Below are positions 1 through 5,796 of a stretch of DNA of 12,779 nt, piece by piece (position 1 is the first letter of the stretch; the number at the start of each line of letters is the position of its first letter). The stretch comes from an uncultured Bacilli bacterium. Lineage in GTDB: Bacteria; Bacillota_I; Bacilli_A; RF39; UBA660. The notes under the pieces were generated by a model. The model had not been told where the DNA came from. It did no database searches and saw only the letters and a list, made by a program, of their open reading frames with translations. Made by a program: the position numbers and the translations under genes. The stretch is taken from assembly GCA_947631895.1 (NCBI GenBank), contig CANRMU010000016.1, positions 1 to 12,779 on the forward strand, written 5' to 3'.

Positions 1-1
1 A

Positions 2-193
2 TTTGTTGATGAAGTGCCGAATAAATTTATTCCAATACAAAATGTTGGAATTGGAATAGTAGCTGGTATAATTTGTTATTTTACTAAAGTTGAACCTGAT
101 TTAATGAAATCAGTTTTTTTGTGCTTAATAGCAACAATGGGTGCTGGTGGAATAGCAGATTTAACTAAAATTTTTAAGAAAGAAGGTAATTAA
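2..193 (+). CDS. Phage holin, Hol44-like (holin superfamily V type), 5' end cut off by window
   Basis: The open frame enters from the left edge and ends at a TAA (191-193), leaving 63 residues. It begins with a VPNKFIPIQN-like stretch, then a hydrophobic segment (GIGIVAGIICYF), a short polar turn (TKVEPD), a second hydrophobic, glycine-rich segment (VFLCLIATMGAGGIA) and a basic tail (KIFKKEGN). This is how the C-terminal half of Phage_holin_5/Hol44 proteins looks. Such holins make the membrane lesion that lets an endolysin reach the wall. The amidase endolysin lies 115 bases downstream, so this is a lysis cassette. The start is not visible. Confidence is good for holin and lower for the exact superfamily. 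Confidence 0.8.
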   Translation, partial: FVDEVPNKFIPIQNVGIGIVAGIICYFTKVEPDLMKSVFLCLIATMGAGGIADLTKIFKKEGN

Positions 194-195
194 TA

Positions 196-315
196 GTGGA
201 AGAAATTAAAAATATAGAAACAGAAAAAATTGAACTTACAGAAGAACAAGAAAAAGAATTTTCAAATGGTAAAGGTGATGAAACAGAAGTTTTGGAGGTG
301 GAATCTAATGAGTAA
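196..315 (+). CDS. Small acidic phage protein between holin and endolysin (GTG start)
   Basis: This is a 39-residue frame starting at GTG 196, two bases after the holin stop, with a GAAGG ribosome site (about 182-186) inside the end of the holin gene. It ends at TAA 313-315 and overlaps the endolysin start (308) by 8 bases. The product is glutamate-rich and very acidic, with a central LTEEQEKEFSNGKGDE stretch. It has no membrane segment or cysteine. Tight packing between holin and lysin, with overlap at one end and a ribosome site in the upstream gene, supports a real gene. From memory, short proteins with an E-F-x-N-G-K-G core recur in phage lysis or tail regions of Firmicutes, but no function is known to me. 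Confidence 0.62.
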   Translation: MEEIKNIETEKIELTEEQEKEFSNGKGDETEVLEVESNE

Positions 316-1270
316 TTCAAGTTTAGCAACAGTAAAAGTTCCAGCAAGCACTTCTAATTATACAAAAGGAAGAAGCGGAAGAAAGATAGAAATGATTGCT
401 ATTCATCATATGGCAGGAGTTTTAACAGCAGAGCAATGCGGTAATATTTTTACACAAGTTAATAGAGGAGCTTCTACACATTATGGAGTTGGAAAAAATG
501 GTGAAATAGGTCAATACGTAGATGAAAGTGATACCGCATGGGCAAATTCAAATTGGGATAGTAATTGTAAGTCAGTAACAATTGAAACATCAAATTCACA
601 AACAGGTGGTAATTGGCCTGTATCAGATGTAACATTAAAATCATTAATTAAATTAGTGGCTGATATTGCTAAAAGAAATAATATTACTTTGGTTAAAGGA
701 AAAACTTTAGTATGGCATAGAATGTATGCAGCTACTACTTGTCCTGGGGATTATTTGCTATCAAAATTAGATTATATTATTTCCGAAGCAAATAAAATTA
801 ATAATGGTGGTAGTGTTCCACAACCTACACCCGCACCAACCCCACAGCCAAGTAGTCAAACTGTAAATGTTACTTATAGAGTAAAAACTAAAAAGCATGG
901 TTGGTTGCCAGAAGTTAAAAACTTAACAGATTATGCTGGATATGAAAATAGTCCAATAACTGATGCGGCTATTAAAGTAGATAAAGGTTCTATTAAATAT
1001 CGTGTACATGTTAGGGGTGGTTCTTGGCTTCCTTGGGTAACAGGATATAACATAAATGATATTCAAAACGGTTATGCTGGTAATGGTCGTGAAATTGATG
1101 CAGTTCAAGTTTACTATTACACACCAAGTGATATAAGACCATATAAAAAGGCAAAATACAAAGTAAATAACTATTCATTCCAAAATGATACAGAAACAAC
1201 AAATGGACAAGATGGATATGCTGGTGTGTTTGGACAAAATGTTACAAAATTTCAAATTGTAATTGAATAA
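308..1270 (+). CDS. Phage endolysin: N-acetylmuramoyl-L-alanine amidase (Amidase_2) with C-terminal wall-binding repeats
   Basis: A 320-residue enzyme expected to cut the bond between muramic acid and L-alanine in peptidoglycan during phage lysis. The start at ATG 308 is chosen because GGAGGTG lies at 294-300, seven bases upstream; an in-frame ATG at 230 has no such site and would cover the small acidic gene. The catalytic domain spans about residues 20-160. It shows the first zinc ligand in IAIHHMAG (H33/H34), the second in VWHRMY (H137) and the third in ATTCPGDYL (C145). A Pro-rich linker follows (168-184, PQPTPAPTPQP). Three degenerate repeats come last (about 187-224, 226-271, 281-320), marked by YRV, GWLPEV/SWLPWV, YAG and a closing A-x-x-V or F-x-I strand. 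Repeats of this type are known from clostridial phage lysins. No signal peptide is seen, fitting export through the holin. Confidence 0.93.
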   Translation: MSNSSLATVKVPASTSNYTKGRSGRKIEMIAIHHMAGVLTAEQCGNIFTQVNRGASTHYGVGKNGEIGQYVDESDTAWANSNWDSNCKSVTIETSNSQTGGNWPVSDVTLKSLIKLVADIAKRNNITLVKGKTLVWHRMYAATTCPGDYLLSKLDYIISEANKINNGGSVPQPTPAPTPQPSSQTVNVTYRVKTKKHGWLPEVKNLTDYAGYENSPITDAAIKVDKGSIKYRVHVRGGSWLPWVTGYNINDIQNGYAGNGREIDAVQVYYYTPSDIRPYKKAKYKVNNYSFQNDTETTNGQDGYAGVFGQNVTKFQIVIE

Positions 1271-1274
1271 AATA

Positions 1275-1313
1275 AAGGATAACTTCAAATATAAGAGGTT
1301 ATCCTTATTTTTT
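1275..1313 (+). terminator. Intrinsic terminator after the endolysin
   Basis: An 11-bp stem (1275-1285 with 1296-1306, one G-U pair) encloses a 10-base loop. It is followed by a T-run at 1308-1313. It begins five bases after the endolysin stop and closes the late lysis transcript. Confidence 0.88.
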
Positions 1314-1331
1314 ATGGAATATTTTTATAAT

Positions 1332-1359
1332 TCGACAATATTTTTAACTAACATATAGT
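1332..1359 (+). promoter_or_regulatory. Possible upstream promoter for the Panacea pair
   Basis: TCGACA (1332-1337) and TATAGT (1354-1359) are spaced 16 bases apart. A GAGGTGAT sequence at 1373-1380 lies downstream, five bases before TTG 1386. This could drive a form of the downstream gene that starts earlier; see the second promoter at 1386. Confidence 0.45.
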
Positions 1360-1385
1360 ATATTAGTAAAATGAGGTGATATTAA

Positions 1386-1413
1386 TTGACAACTGTAAAA
1401 AAAATGTTACAAT
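1386..1413 (+). promoter_or_regulatory. Promoter of the Panacea antitoxin-toxin pair
   Basis: A perfect -35 TTGACA (1386-1391), a 16-base spacer and a -10 TACAAT (1408-1413) would start RNA near 1420. That gives a leader of about 55 bases before ATG 1476, whose ribosome site is AGAGGAG (1464-1470). Confidence 0.6.
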
Positions 1414-1475
1414 ATCTTTTCAATAAATCCAAAAAATGTTATGATTTATATAGAATAGAGGAAAGAGGAGTAGAG

Positions 1476-1937
1476 ATGAAAAAGGAGTTAAGTGTTTTTG
1501 ATGTTGCTGATTTTTTTAGAAGTAAACAACAAATGACGCACAAAAAGTTGCAAAAATTAGTATATTATGCGTATGCATGGTATATTGCTCTATATAACGA
1601 AGATAAGGAAGATATACAAAACAGATTATGTAAGGACACTGTATTTGAAGCTTGGGTTCATGGACCAGTATGTCGTAAATTATATGAGTCATTTTCTAAT
1701 AATTATGGAATGGTAGATAAATATAAAGGAGAAATAAATCCATTAATTGAAGGTGAATTAAAGAAATTTTTAGAAAAAATTTATAAAGTATTTGGTAAAT
1801 ATACTGGTGATGAATTAGAATCTATGACGCATCAAGAATTACCATGGAAAAATGCTAGAAATAATTTATCTCCATCAGAACCATCAAATGAACTAATTTT
1901 AGAATCTGACATGTTTGTATTTTATAATGGTTTATAA
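1476..1937 (+). CDS. Panacea-domain (DUF4065, SocA/GepA-like) antitoxin
   Basis: A 153-residue cytoplasmic protein. Conserved stretches of the Panacea domain are clear: MTHKKLQKLVYYAYAWYIAL at residues 20-39, FEAWVHGPVCRKLY at 57-70, and GDELESMTHQELPWKNAR at 111-128. Panacea proteins are antitoxins or adaptors that neutralise many unrelated toxins by direct binding, and the domain is common in prophages. The downstream gene starts within the stop codon of this one (TAATG), so the two are translationally coupled, which fits antitoxin-then-toxin order. ATG 1476 is preferred because AGAGGAG lies six bases upstream and the domain begins right after it. An in-frame TTG at 1386 with GAGGTGAT upstream would add 30 residues and cannot be excluded. 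Confidence 0.88.
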   Translation: MKKELSVFDVADFFRSKQQMTHKKLQKLVYYAYAWYIALYNEDKEDIQNRLCKDTVFEAWVHGPVCRKLYESFSNNYGMVDKYKGEINPLIEGELKKFLEKIYKVFGKYTGDELESMTHQELPWKNARNNLSPSEPSNELILESDMFVFYNGL

Positions 1938-2419
1938 TGAGTAAAAAAAGTAGAAAAAATATAAAAGTATTAACTCCACCTTCCAATGAAATTTCTACAA
2001 CATCACCAAATGAAAATAAAAAGATAATATTTTCATTTGAATATTTAGATACTAAAAATTCAAAGTATTCAATGAGTCAGATAAGTGGTAACAGAATATC
2101 CTTACAGTTTCATAATGAATTTTTTAAAGTTTTAAAAGATTATAGTCAAGAAGAAAACTTTAGAAAAAAAATTAAGGAAGATGGAAGATATAGAGATAGA
2201 CATCATATACATGAGATAAAATGGAATGACAAGCAAATTAAAGAACCTAATTTTACCTGTTTAAATTCAAAATTAATGGAACAAGTAAAAGAAGATTGTT
2301 GGCAATTAGGGATAAATGCAACAACTTTTAGAATACATGGTTTTTTTATCGAGAATATTTTTTATATAGTATGGTTAGACCCTCTCCATCAATTGTATCA
2401 TATGAAAAGATATAACTAA
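1937..2419 (+). CDS. Probable toxin partner of the Panacea antitoxin, family unnamed
   Basis: A 160-residue protein whose ATG overlaps the antitoxin stop by one base and which has no ribosome site of its own, so it is probably made by re-initiation after the upstream gene. The first 30 residues are polar and likely disordered. The body begins at IIFSFEYLD (31-39). A histidine cluster follows in RDRHHIHEIKW (87-96). The C-terminus reads FRIHGFFIENIFYIVWLDPLHQLY (131-154), a pattern of alternating strands recalling the last strands of RelE/ParE-fold toxins. The toxin role is inferred from position next to Panacea. The RelE/ParE likeness is a guess from strand pattern, and no catalytic residues can be assigned. 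The prophage location fits a cargo (moron) gene for phage defence or maintenance. Confidence 0.62.
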   Translation: MSKKSRKNIKVLTPPSNEISTTSPNENKKIIFSFEYLDTKNSKYSMSQISGNRISLQFHNEFFKVLKDYSQEENFRKKIKEDGRYRDRHHIHEIKWNDKQIKEPNFTCLNSKLMEQVKEDCWQLGINATTFRIHGFFIENIFYIVWLDPLHQLYHMKRYN

Positions 2420-2429
2420 TTAGTTAAAA

Positions 2430-2891
2430 TCAATTTGTTAATATGTAATTTTCTCTAAATACCTTAATAAATTCGAATCTAGAACCAATAAATCTTTCCC
2501 AGTATAATTGCCCTTTAATATGCCAAAACTCTTGCCATTCTTTATTTATGTGCATTTCTTGATGACAGTTAAAACATAATGGAATTACTAAATTATATTT
2601 TATAGAGTTTAATCTATTTTTTCCAAAGAATATTTCATGTAAATTATCTTTCTTTGAACCACACAAAATACAATGCTCTAAATCATCAGTGAATACTGAT
2701 TTTCTTTTTCGTTCTAAATTCGCAACATTAGAAGATTTTTTTATTTTTTTCCGGTATTGATTTAATACAGTAATTTGCTTCTTGTATTCTTTAAATTTGC
2801 AACTGTTACAGTCTTTTATATTTATAATTTTATTTTGTTTTTTACACTCTAAATTATGGTTAATTTTTTGCTTTAAATAGATACAATTCAT
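2430..2891 (-). CDS. HNH-type zinc-binding nuclease-like protein
   Basis: A 153-residue protein convergent with the toxin gene, 10 bases from it. An N-terminal cysteine set (C3, C16, C28, C31; the last pair in CNSCKF) suggests a small zinc site. A basic, lysine-rich stretch at 36-66 could contact nucleic acid. The C-terminal part carries CILCG (74-78), LHEIFFG (84-90, the H-E of an HNH motif), then IPLCFNCHQEMH (103-114), giving C106, C109, H110 and H114 as further ligands or catalytic residues. Phage HNH proteins with C-x2-C, H-E and C-x2-C-H-x3-H order look like this. No good ribosome site precedes ATG 2891; a TACAAT on the minus strand ends about 11 bases upstream, so a leaderless transcript is possible. 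The stop is TGA, followed one codon later by TAA. Its target is unknown. Confidence 0.68.
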   Translation of the reverse strand: MNCIYLKQKINHNLECKKQNKIINIKDCNSCKFKEYKKQITVLNQYRKKIKKSSNVANLERKRKSVFTDDLEHCILCGSKKDNLHEIFFGKNRLNSIKYNLVIPLCFNCHQEMHINKEWQEFWHIKGQLYWERFIGSRFEFIKVFRENYILTN

Positions 2892-2944
2892 ATCAATTTT
2901 TCATTGTATTTATTTGTTAGTTGTAGCTTTAATTTTTTACAATT

Positions 2945-2986
2945 AACTAAAAATTAAAACAAACCCTTATAAATAAAGGGCTTGTT
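2945..2986 (-). terminator. Terminator of tRNA-Asn
   Basis: On the minus strand, an 11-bp stem with one A-C mismatch (2986-2976 with 2968-2958) and a 7-base loop is followed by a T-rich tract. It begins 11 bases past the tRNA CCA end. Confidence 0.72.
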
Positions 2987-2997
2987 AATATTCTTCA

Positions 2998-3073
2998 TGG
3001 CGCTTGATGTAGGACTCGAACCTACGACCCAACGGTTAACAGCCGTTTGCTCTACCGACTGAGCTAATCAAGC
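2998..3073 (-). tRNA. tRNA-Asn (anticodon GTT)
   Basis: Read on the minus strand, a 7-bp acceptor stem pairs GCTTGAT with ATCAAGC. The D-arm is TAGCTCAGTCGGTAGAGC. The anticodon stem AACGG/CCGTT holds the loop CTGTTAA, giving anticodon GTT. The T-arm contains GGTTCGAGTCC. Discriminator G (3001) and an encoded CCA (2998-3000) follow. The gene has its own promoter and terminator. Its 3' end faces the phage-like genes on the left, the usual orientation when a prophage has integrated at a tRNA 3' end. Confidence 0.97.
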
Positions 3074-3084
3074 AGTACATTTAG

Positions 3085-3113
3085 ATTATATATATATTTT
3101 TATGCTTTGTCAA
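3085..3113 (-). promoter_or_regulatory. Promoter of tRNA-Asn (perfect consensus)
   Basis: On the minus strand, TTGACA (3113-3108), a 17-base spacer and TATAAT (3090-3085) match the sigma-A consensus exactly. The start site would fall about five bases before the mature tRNA 5' end. Confidence 0.85.
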
Positions 3114-3153
3114 TAAAAATATACTATTTTTTTGTAAAATTTTTTCGAAGCGT

Positions 3154-3182
3154 TTGACTAGATAACAAGTGATTATTATAAT
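3154..3182 (+). promoter_or_regulatory. Promoter of the ABC exporter gene
   Basis: TTGACT (3154-3159), a 17-base spacer and TATAAT (3177-3182). Transcription would start near 3189, leaving a leader of about 58 bases before ATG 3247. It is divergent from the tRNA-Asn promoter, with about 40 bases between the two -35 boxes. Confidence 0.82.
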
Positions 3183-3246
3183 ATAAATCTGTGGTGAGAA
3201 GTTTTACTTATTTAAAAATATATACTTTTTTAAGAAAGGAAAATTT

Positions 3247-5544
3247 ATGCTAGAATTAAAAAACATCAAAAAAAGTTATAAAACTGGCGATTTTATTCAG
3301 CATGCTTTAAAAGGAGTAAGTCTTAAGTTTCGAAAAAAAGAATTTGTAGCTCTTTTAGGGCCAAGTGGTTCAGGTAAAACGACTCTTTTAAATATTATTG
3401 GCGGATTAGAACATTATGATGAAGGAAATTTAATTATTAATCAAAAAAGTACTAAAAAATTTAAAAATCGTGATTGGGATTCATATCGAAATAATTGTAT
3501 TGGTTTTATCTTTCAAAACTATAACTTGATTAGTCATATGGATATATTATCTAATGTGGAAATGGGCATGACTTTATCAGGTATTAAAGCAAAGAATAGA
3601 AAGCGAAAAGCAATAGAAGTTTTAAAAAAAGTTGGTTTAAAAGATCATATACATAAAAAACCAAATCAATTATCTGGCGGACAAATGCAAAGGGTTGCCA
3701 TAGCAAGAGCCCTAGCAAATAATCCAGATATTATTTTGGCAGATGAACCAACTGGAGCCCTAGATTCTAAAACTAGTATGCAAATTATGAATTTAATTAA
3801 AGAAATTGCTAAAGATAAATTAGTCATTATGGTAACTCATAATTCTGATTTAGCTAACACTTATGCTAACCGGATAATTAAAATGCAAGATGGCGAGATT
3901 ATAAGTGATTCAAATCCTTTTAAAGAAAAAGAAGAAGACGAGTCTTATCAAATTAGAAAAACTAAAATGAACTTTTTTATAGCCCTTCATTTATCACTTA
4001 ATAATATAAGAACTAAAAAAGGAAGAACCTTACTTACAGCTTTTGCCTCATCAATTGGGATAATTGGAATATCTTTAATTCTTAGTTTATCAAATGGTTT
4101 TAATGAACAAATAGACTTTTTCGAAAAAAATATTTTAAGTGCTTTACCAATCTTGATAAGCAAACAAAGTAATTTAGATGAAGATTTTATGACAATGCAA
4201 GAGGATATGACAAACATTGAAGATTATCCTGATGTTGATTATGTTATTCCTAGTGATAATACGGAAGAAAAATATATTCATAGTAATGTTTTAACAAATG
4301 ACTATGTAAATTATATTGATAATATAAATAAAGATGATGTTATAGGAATTAATTATATCTATCCAATGAGTTTAAATATCTTACAAAAAGTAAATGGAAG
4401 CGTTAAACAAATTCCAACAGCAAATTTAAACATAACAACTTATCCCCATTCATTAAATAGTAATAAAAAAATGGTTATTGAAGAACGTTTTGATCTCCTT
4501 GCTGGGCGAATGCCTACTAGTAAAGAAGAAGTAATTTTAGAAGTTGATAGTAAAAATCAAATATCAAAAGATTTATTAGAAGTACTAGGTTTTACAACTA
4601 ATAACAACATTAATTTTAATGATATTTTAAATAGTCAAATTATTTTAGTATTAAATAAAGATTATTATGAAAATCTTGGCAATTATTATATTCCTAGACA
4701 AGATTTAAATAGTTTATATGAAAATAATGATAATCTTATTTTAAAAGTAGTGGGGATTGTAAGATTAAAAGACGATTATCCAAGTATAGTTTCAACTCCC
4801 GGGATATATTATAGTAATGATTTGCAAAATTATTTAATTAGTATAAATAAAGAATCTGATATTGTAAAAGCCCAAAAAGATGCTGATTATAATGTTATGA
4901 CTGGTGAGAAATTTGATTTAACAACTAAAGAAGGTAAAGACGCTAAAGAAAATGTGTTAGGATATTTAGGTGATGATGTAGAACCTTCAATGATAGAAAT
5001 TCATCCTAAAGATTTTACTAGTAAAGAAAATATTGTTAAATATTTGGATGAATATAATGAAAATAAAAATGAAGAAGATAAAATTTTTTATGTTGATCAA
5101 GCTAATTTAATGAGTTCGCTATCAAGTAATATTATGGATGCCATTACGATTGTTTTAGTTACTTTTAGTTCAATATCATTAATTGTATCTTGTATTATGA
5201 TTGGGATTATTATGTATATTTCCGTATTAGAAAGAACAAAAGAGATTGGCATTTTAAGAAGTCTTGGAGCTCGTAAAAAAGATATTATGAGAGTCTTTAA
5301 TGCACAAACCTTTATTATTGGTTTAACATCAGGATTAATTGGTATCTTTACAGCTTGGTTACTTCTTTTTCCAACTAATTCAATTTTAAAAGAACTAACT
5401 GAATTAGAAAATGTGGCCATCATGAATCCTCTTCATGCTATAATTCTTATCACTATAAGTGTAATCTTAACTTTAATAGGAGGTTTGATTCCTGCTAAAA
5501 TTGCCAGTAAAAAAGATCCAGTAATTGCTTTACGGACAGAATAA
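3247..5544 (+). CDS. MacB-like ABC exporter: ATPase fused to FtsX-type permease
   Basis: A 765-residue fusion likely to work as a dimer in the membrane, using ATP to move or release a lipid, peptide or antimicrobial rather than to import nutrients. The ATPase (1-225) has Walker A GPSGSGKTT (38-46), Q-loop Q90, signature LSGGQ (142-146), Walker B with D166/E167 in ILADEPTGALD, and H198. The permease starts with one membrane segment (about 263-283). A large extracytoplasmic domain (about 285-625) follows, then three membrane segments (about 632-658, 680-705, 727-750). The FtsX family motif ERTKEIGILRSLGARKKDI sits between the second and third segments. This is the MacB/LolCD/BceB-like 'mechanotransmission' layout with both halves in one chain. 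AAAGGA lies six bases before ATG. A HAAS protein follows 252 bases downstream. The substrate cannot be told from sequence. Confidence 0.92.
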   Translation: MLELKNIKKSYKTGDFIQHALKGVSLKFRKKEFVALLGPSGSGKTTLLNIIGGLEHYDEGNLIINQKSTKKFKNRDWDSYRNNCIGFIFQNYNLISHMDILSNVEMGMTLSGIKAKNRKRKAIEVLKKVGLKDHIHKKPNQLSGGQMQRVAIARALANNPDIILADEPTGALDSKTSMQIMNLIKEIAKDKLVIMVTHNSDLANTYANRIIKMQDGEIISDSNPFKEKEEDESYQIRKTKMNFFIALHLSLNNIRTKKGRTLLTAFASSIGIIGISLILSLSNGFNEQIDFFEKNILSALPILISKQSNLDEDFMTMQEDMTNIEDYPDVDYVIPSDNTEEKYIHSNVLTNDYVNYIDNINKDDVIGINYIYPMSLNILQKVNGSVKQIPTANLNITTYPHSLNSNKKMVIEERFDLLAGRMPTSKEEVILEVDSKNQISKDLLEVLGFTTNNNINFNDILNSQIILVLNKDYYENLGNYYIPRQDLNSLYENNDNLILKVVGIVRLKDDYPSIVSTPGIYYSNDLQNYLISINKESDIVKAQKDADYNVMTGEKFDLTTKEGKDAKENVLGYLGDDVEPSMIEIHPKDFTSKENIVKYLDEYNENKNEEDKIFYVDQANLMSSLSSNIMDAITIVLVTFSSISLIVSCIMIGIIMYISVLERTKEIGILRSLGARKKDIMRVFNAQTFIIGLTSGLIGIFTAWLLLFPTNSILKELTELENVAIMNPLHAIILITISVILTLIGGLIPAKIASKKDPVIALRTE

Positions 5545-5553
5545 GACAAAATA

Positions 5554-5568
5554 TGACAAAACTTGTCA
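5554..5568. promoter_or_regulatory. Perfect inverted repeat TGACAA-AAC-TTGTCA, possible operator
   Basis: Two exact 6-base arms (5554-5559, 5563-5568) are separated by three bases and lie 10 bases upstream of the -35 box at 5579. A half-like AGACAAA sits just before, at 5544-5550. Position and symmetry suggest a dimeric regulator site. The binding protein is unknown. As RNA it could form only a weak hairpin at the end of the exporter transcript. Confidence 0.4.
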
Positions 5569-5578
5569 AAATGTTTTC

Positions 5579-5607
5579 TTGAATTTTAATATTAACAAAT
5601 GTATAGT
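5579..5607 (+). promoter_or_regulatory. Promoter of the leader or small RNA upstream of the HAAS gene
   Basis: TTGAAT (5579-5584), a 17-base spacer and TATAGT (5602-5607). Transcription would begin near 5614, about 183 bases before the HAAS start codon and 140 bases before a terminator. Confidence 0.65.
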
Positions 5608-5613
5608 AAAGCA

Positions 5614-5757
5614 CATCAGAAAGGAAAAACCTTTTTGAGTAAGCAAGTTTCTTATAAAATTTTATTCTTAAATCATACATAAAAACTACCCTATTAACAA
5701 CACACACTTCTATCAATTTAAGAAACTTGCAAGGCAGCCAATTTTGGTTGCTTTTTT
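5614..5757 (+). ncRNA. Structured leader or small RNA, about 145 nt, class unknown
   Basis: The stretch lies between a promoter (5579-5607) and an intrinsic terminator ending at 5757 and has no convincing reading frame. A short AAAGG/CCTTT hairpin (5620-5634) opens it. A perfect 12-bp stem pairs 5643-5654 with 5719-5730 and encloses 64 mostly unpaired, A/C-rich bases. The terminator hairpin begins three bases after that stem. Either it is a free small RNA or a leader that controls the HAAS gene 40 bases downstream. I looked for T-box, SRP-RNA and 6S-like hallmarks and could not see them. No stretch complementary to the terminator arm was found, so classic attenuation is not evident. Confidence 0.5.
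5734..5757 (+). terminator. Intrinsic terminator between exporter and HAAS genes
   Basis: A 7-bp stem (5734-5740 with 5745-5751, one G-U) has a 4-base loop and six T's (5752-5757). It would end the small RNA or any exporter read-through; no clear promoter is seen between it and ATG 5797. Confidence 0.82.
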
Positions 5758-5796
5758 AATTAAAATAATATATATTTTTATTAAAGAAGGGTTGTT

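Noticed and set aside
230..307. Upstream in-frame ATG of the endolysin giving a 346-residue form
   Set aside because: It lacks a ribosome site and lies across the small acidic gene in another frame; ATG 308 has GGAGGTG correctly spaced.
3987..5423. Long minus-strand frames inside the exporter gene
   Set aside because: Antisense shadows of a clearly conserved ABC exporter; no ribosome sites or family signatures.
5554..5583. Tiny frame MTKLVKMFS after the exporter stop
   Set aside because: Nine residues without a ribosome site; the DNA is better explained by the palindrome and promoter.
5495..5716. Minus-strand frame of 73 codons behind the exporter gene
   Set aside because: It overlaps the conserved end of the exporter and the promoter and RNA region, has no clear ribosome site, and its sequence looks like a shadow frame.
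5614..5757. The leader as T-box, SRP RNA or 6S RNA
   Set aside because: No AGGGTGGNACCGCG-like T-box sequence, no GGTCAG/GGAAGCAG SRP core beyond a chance AAGGCAGCC, and the pairing does not make the 6S central bubble.
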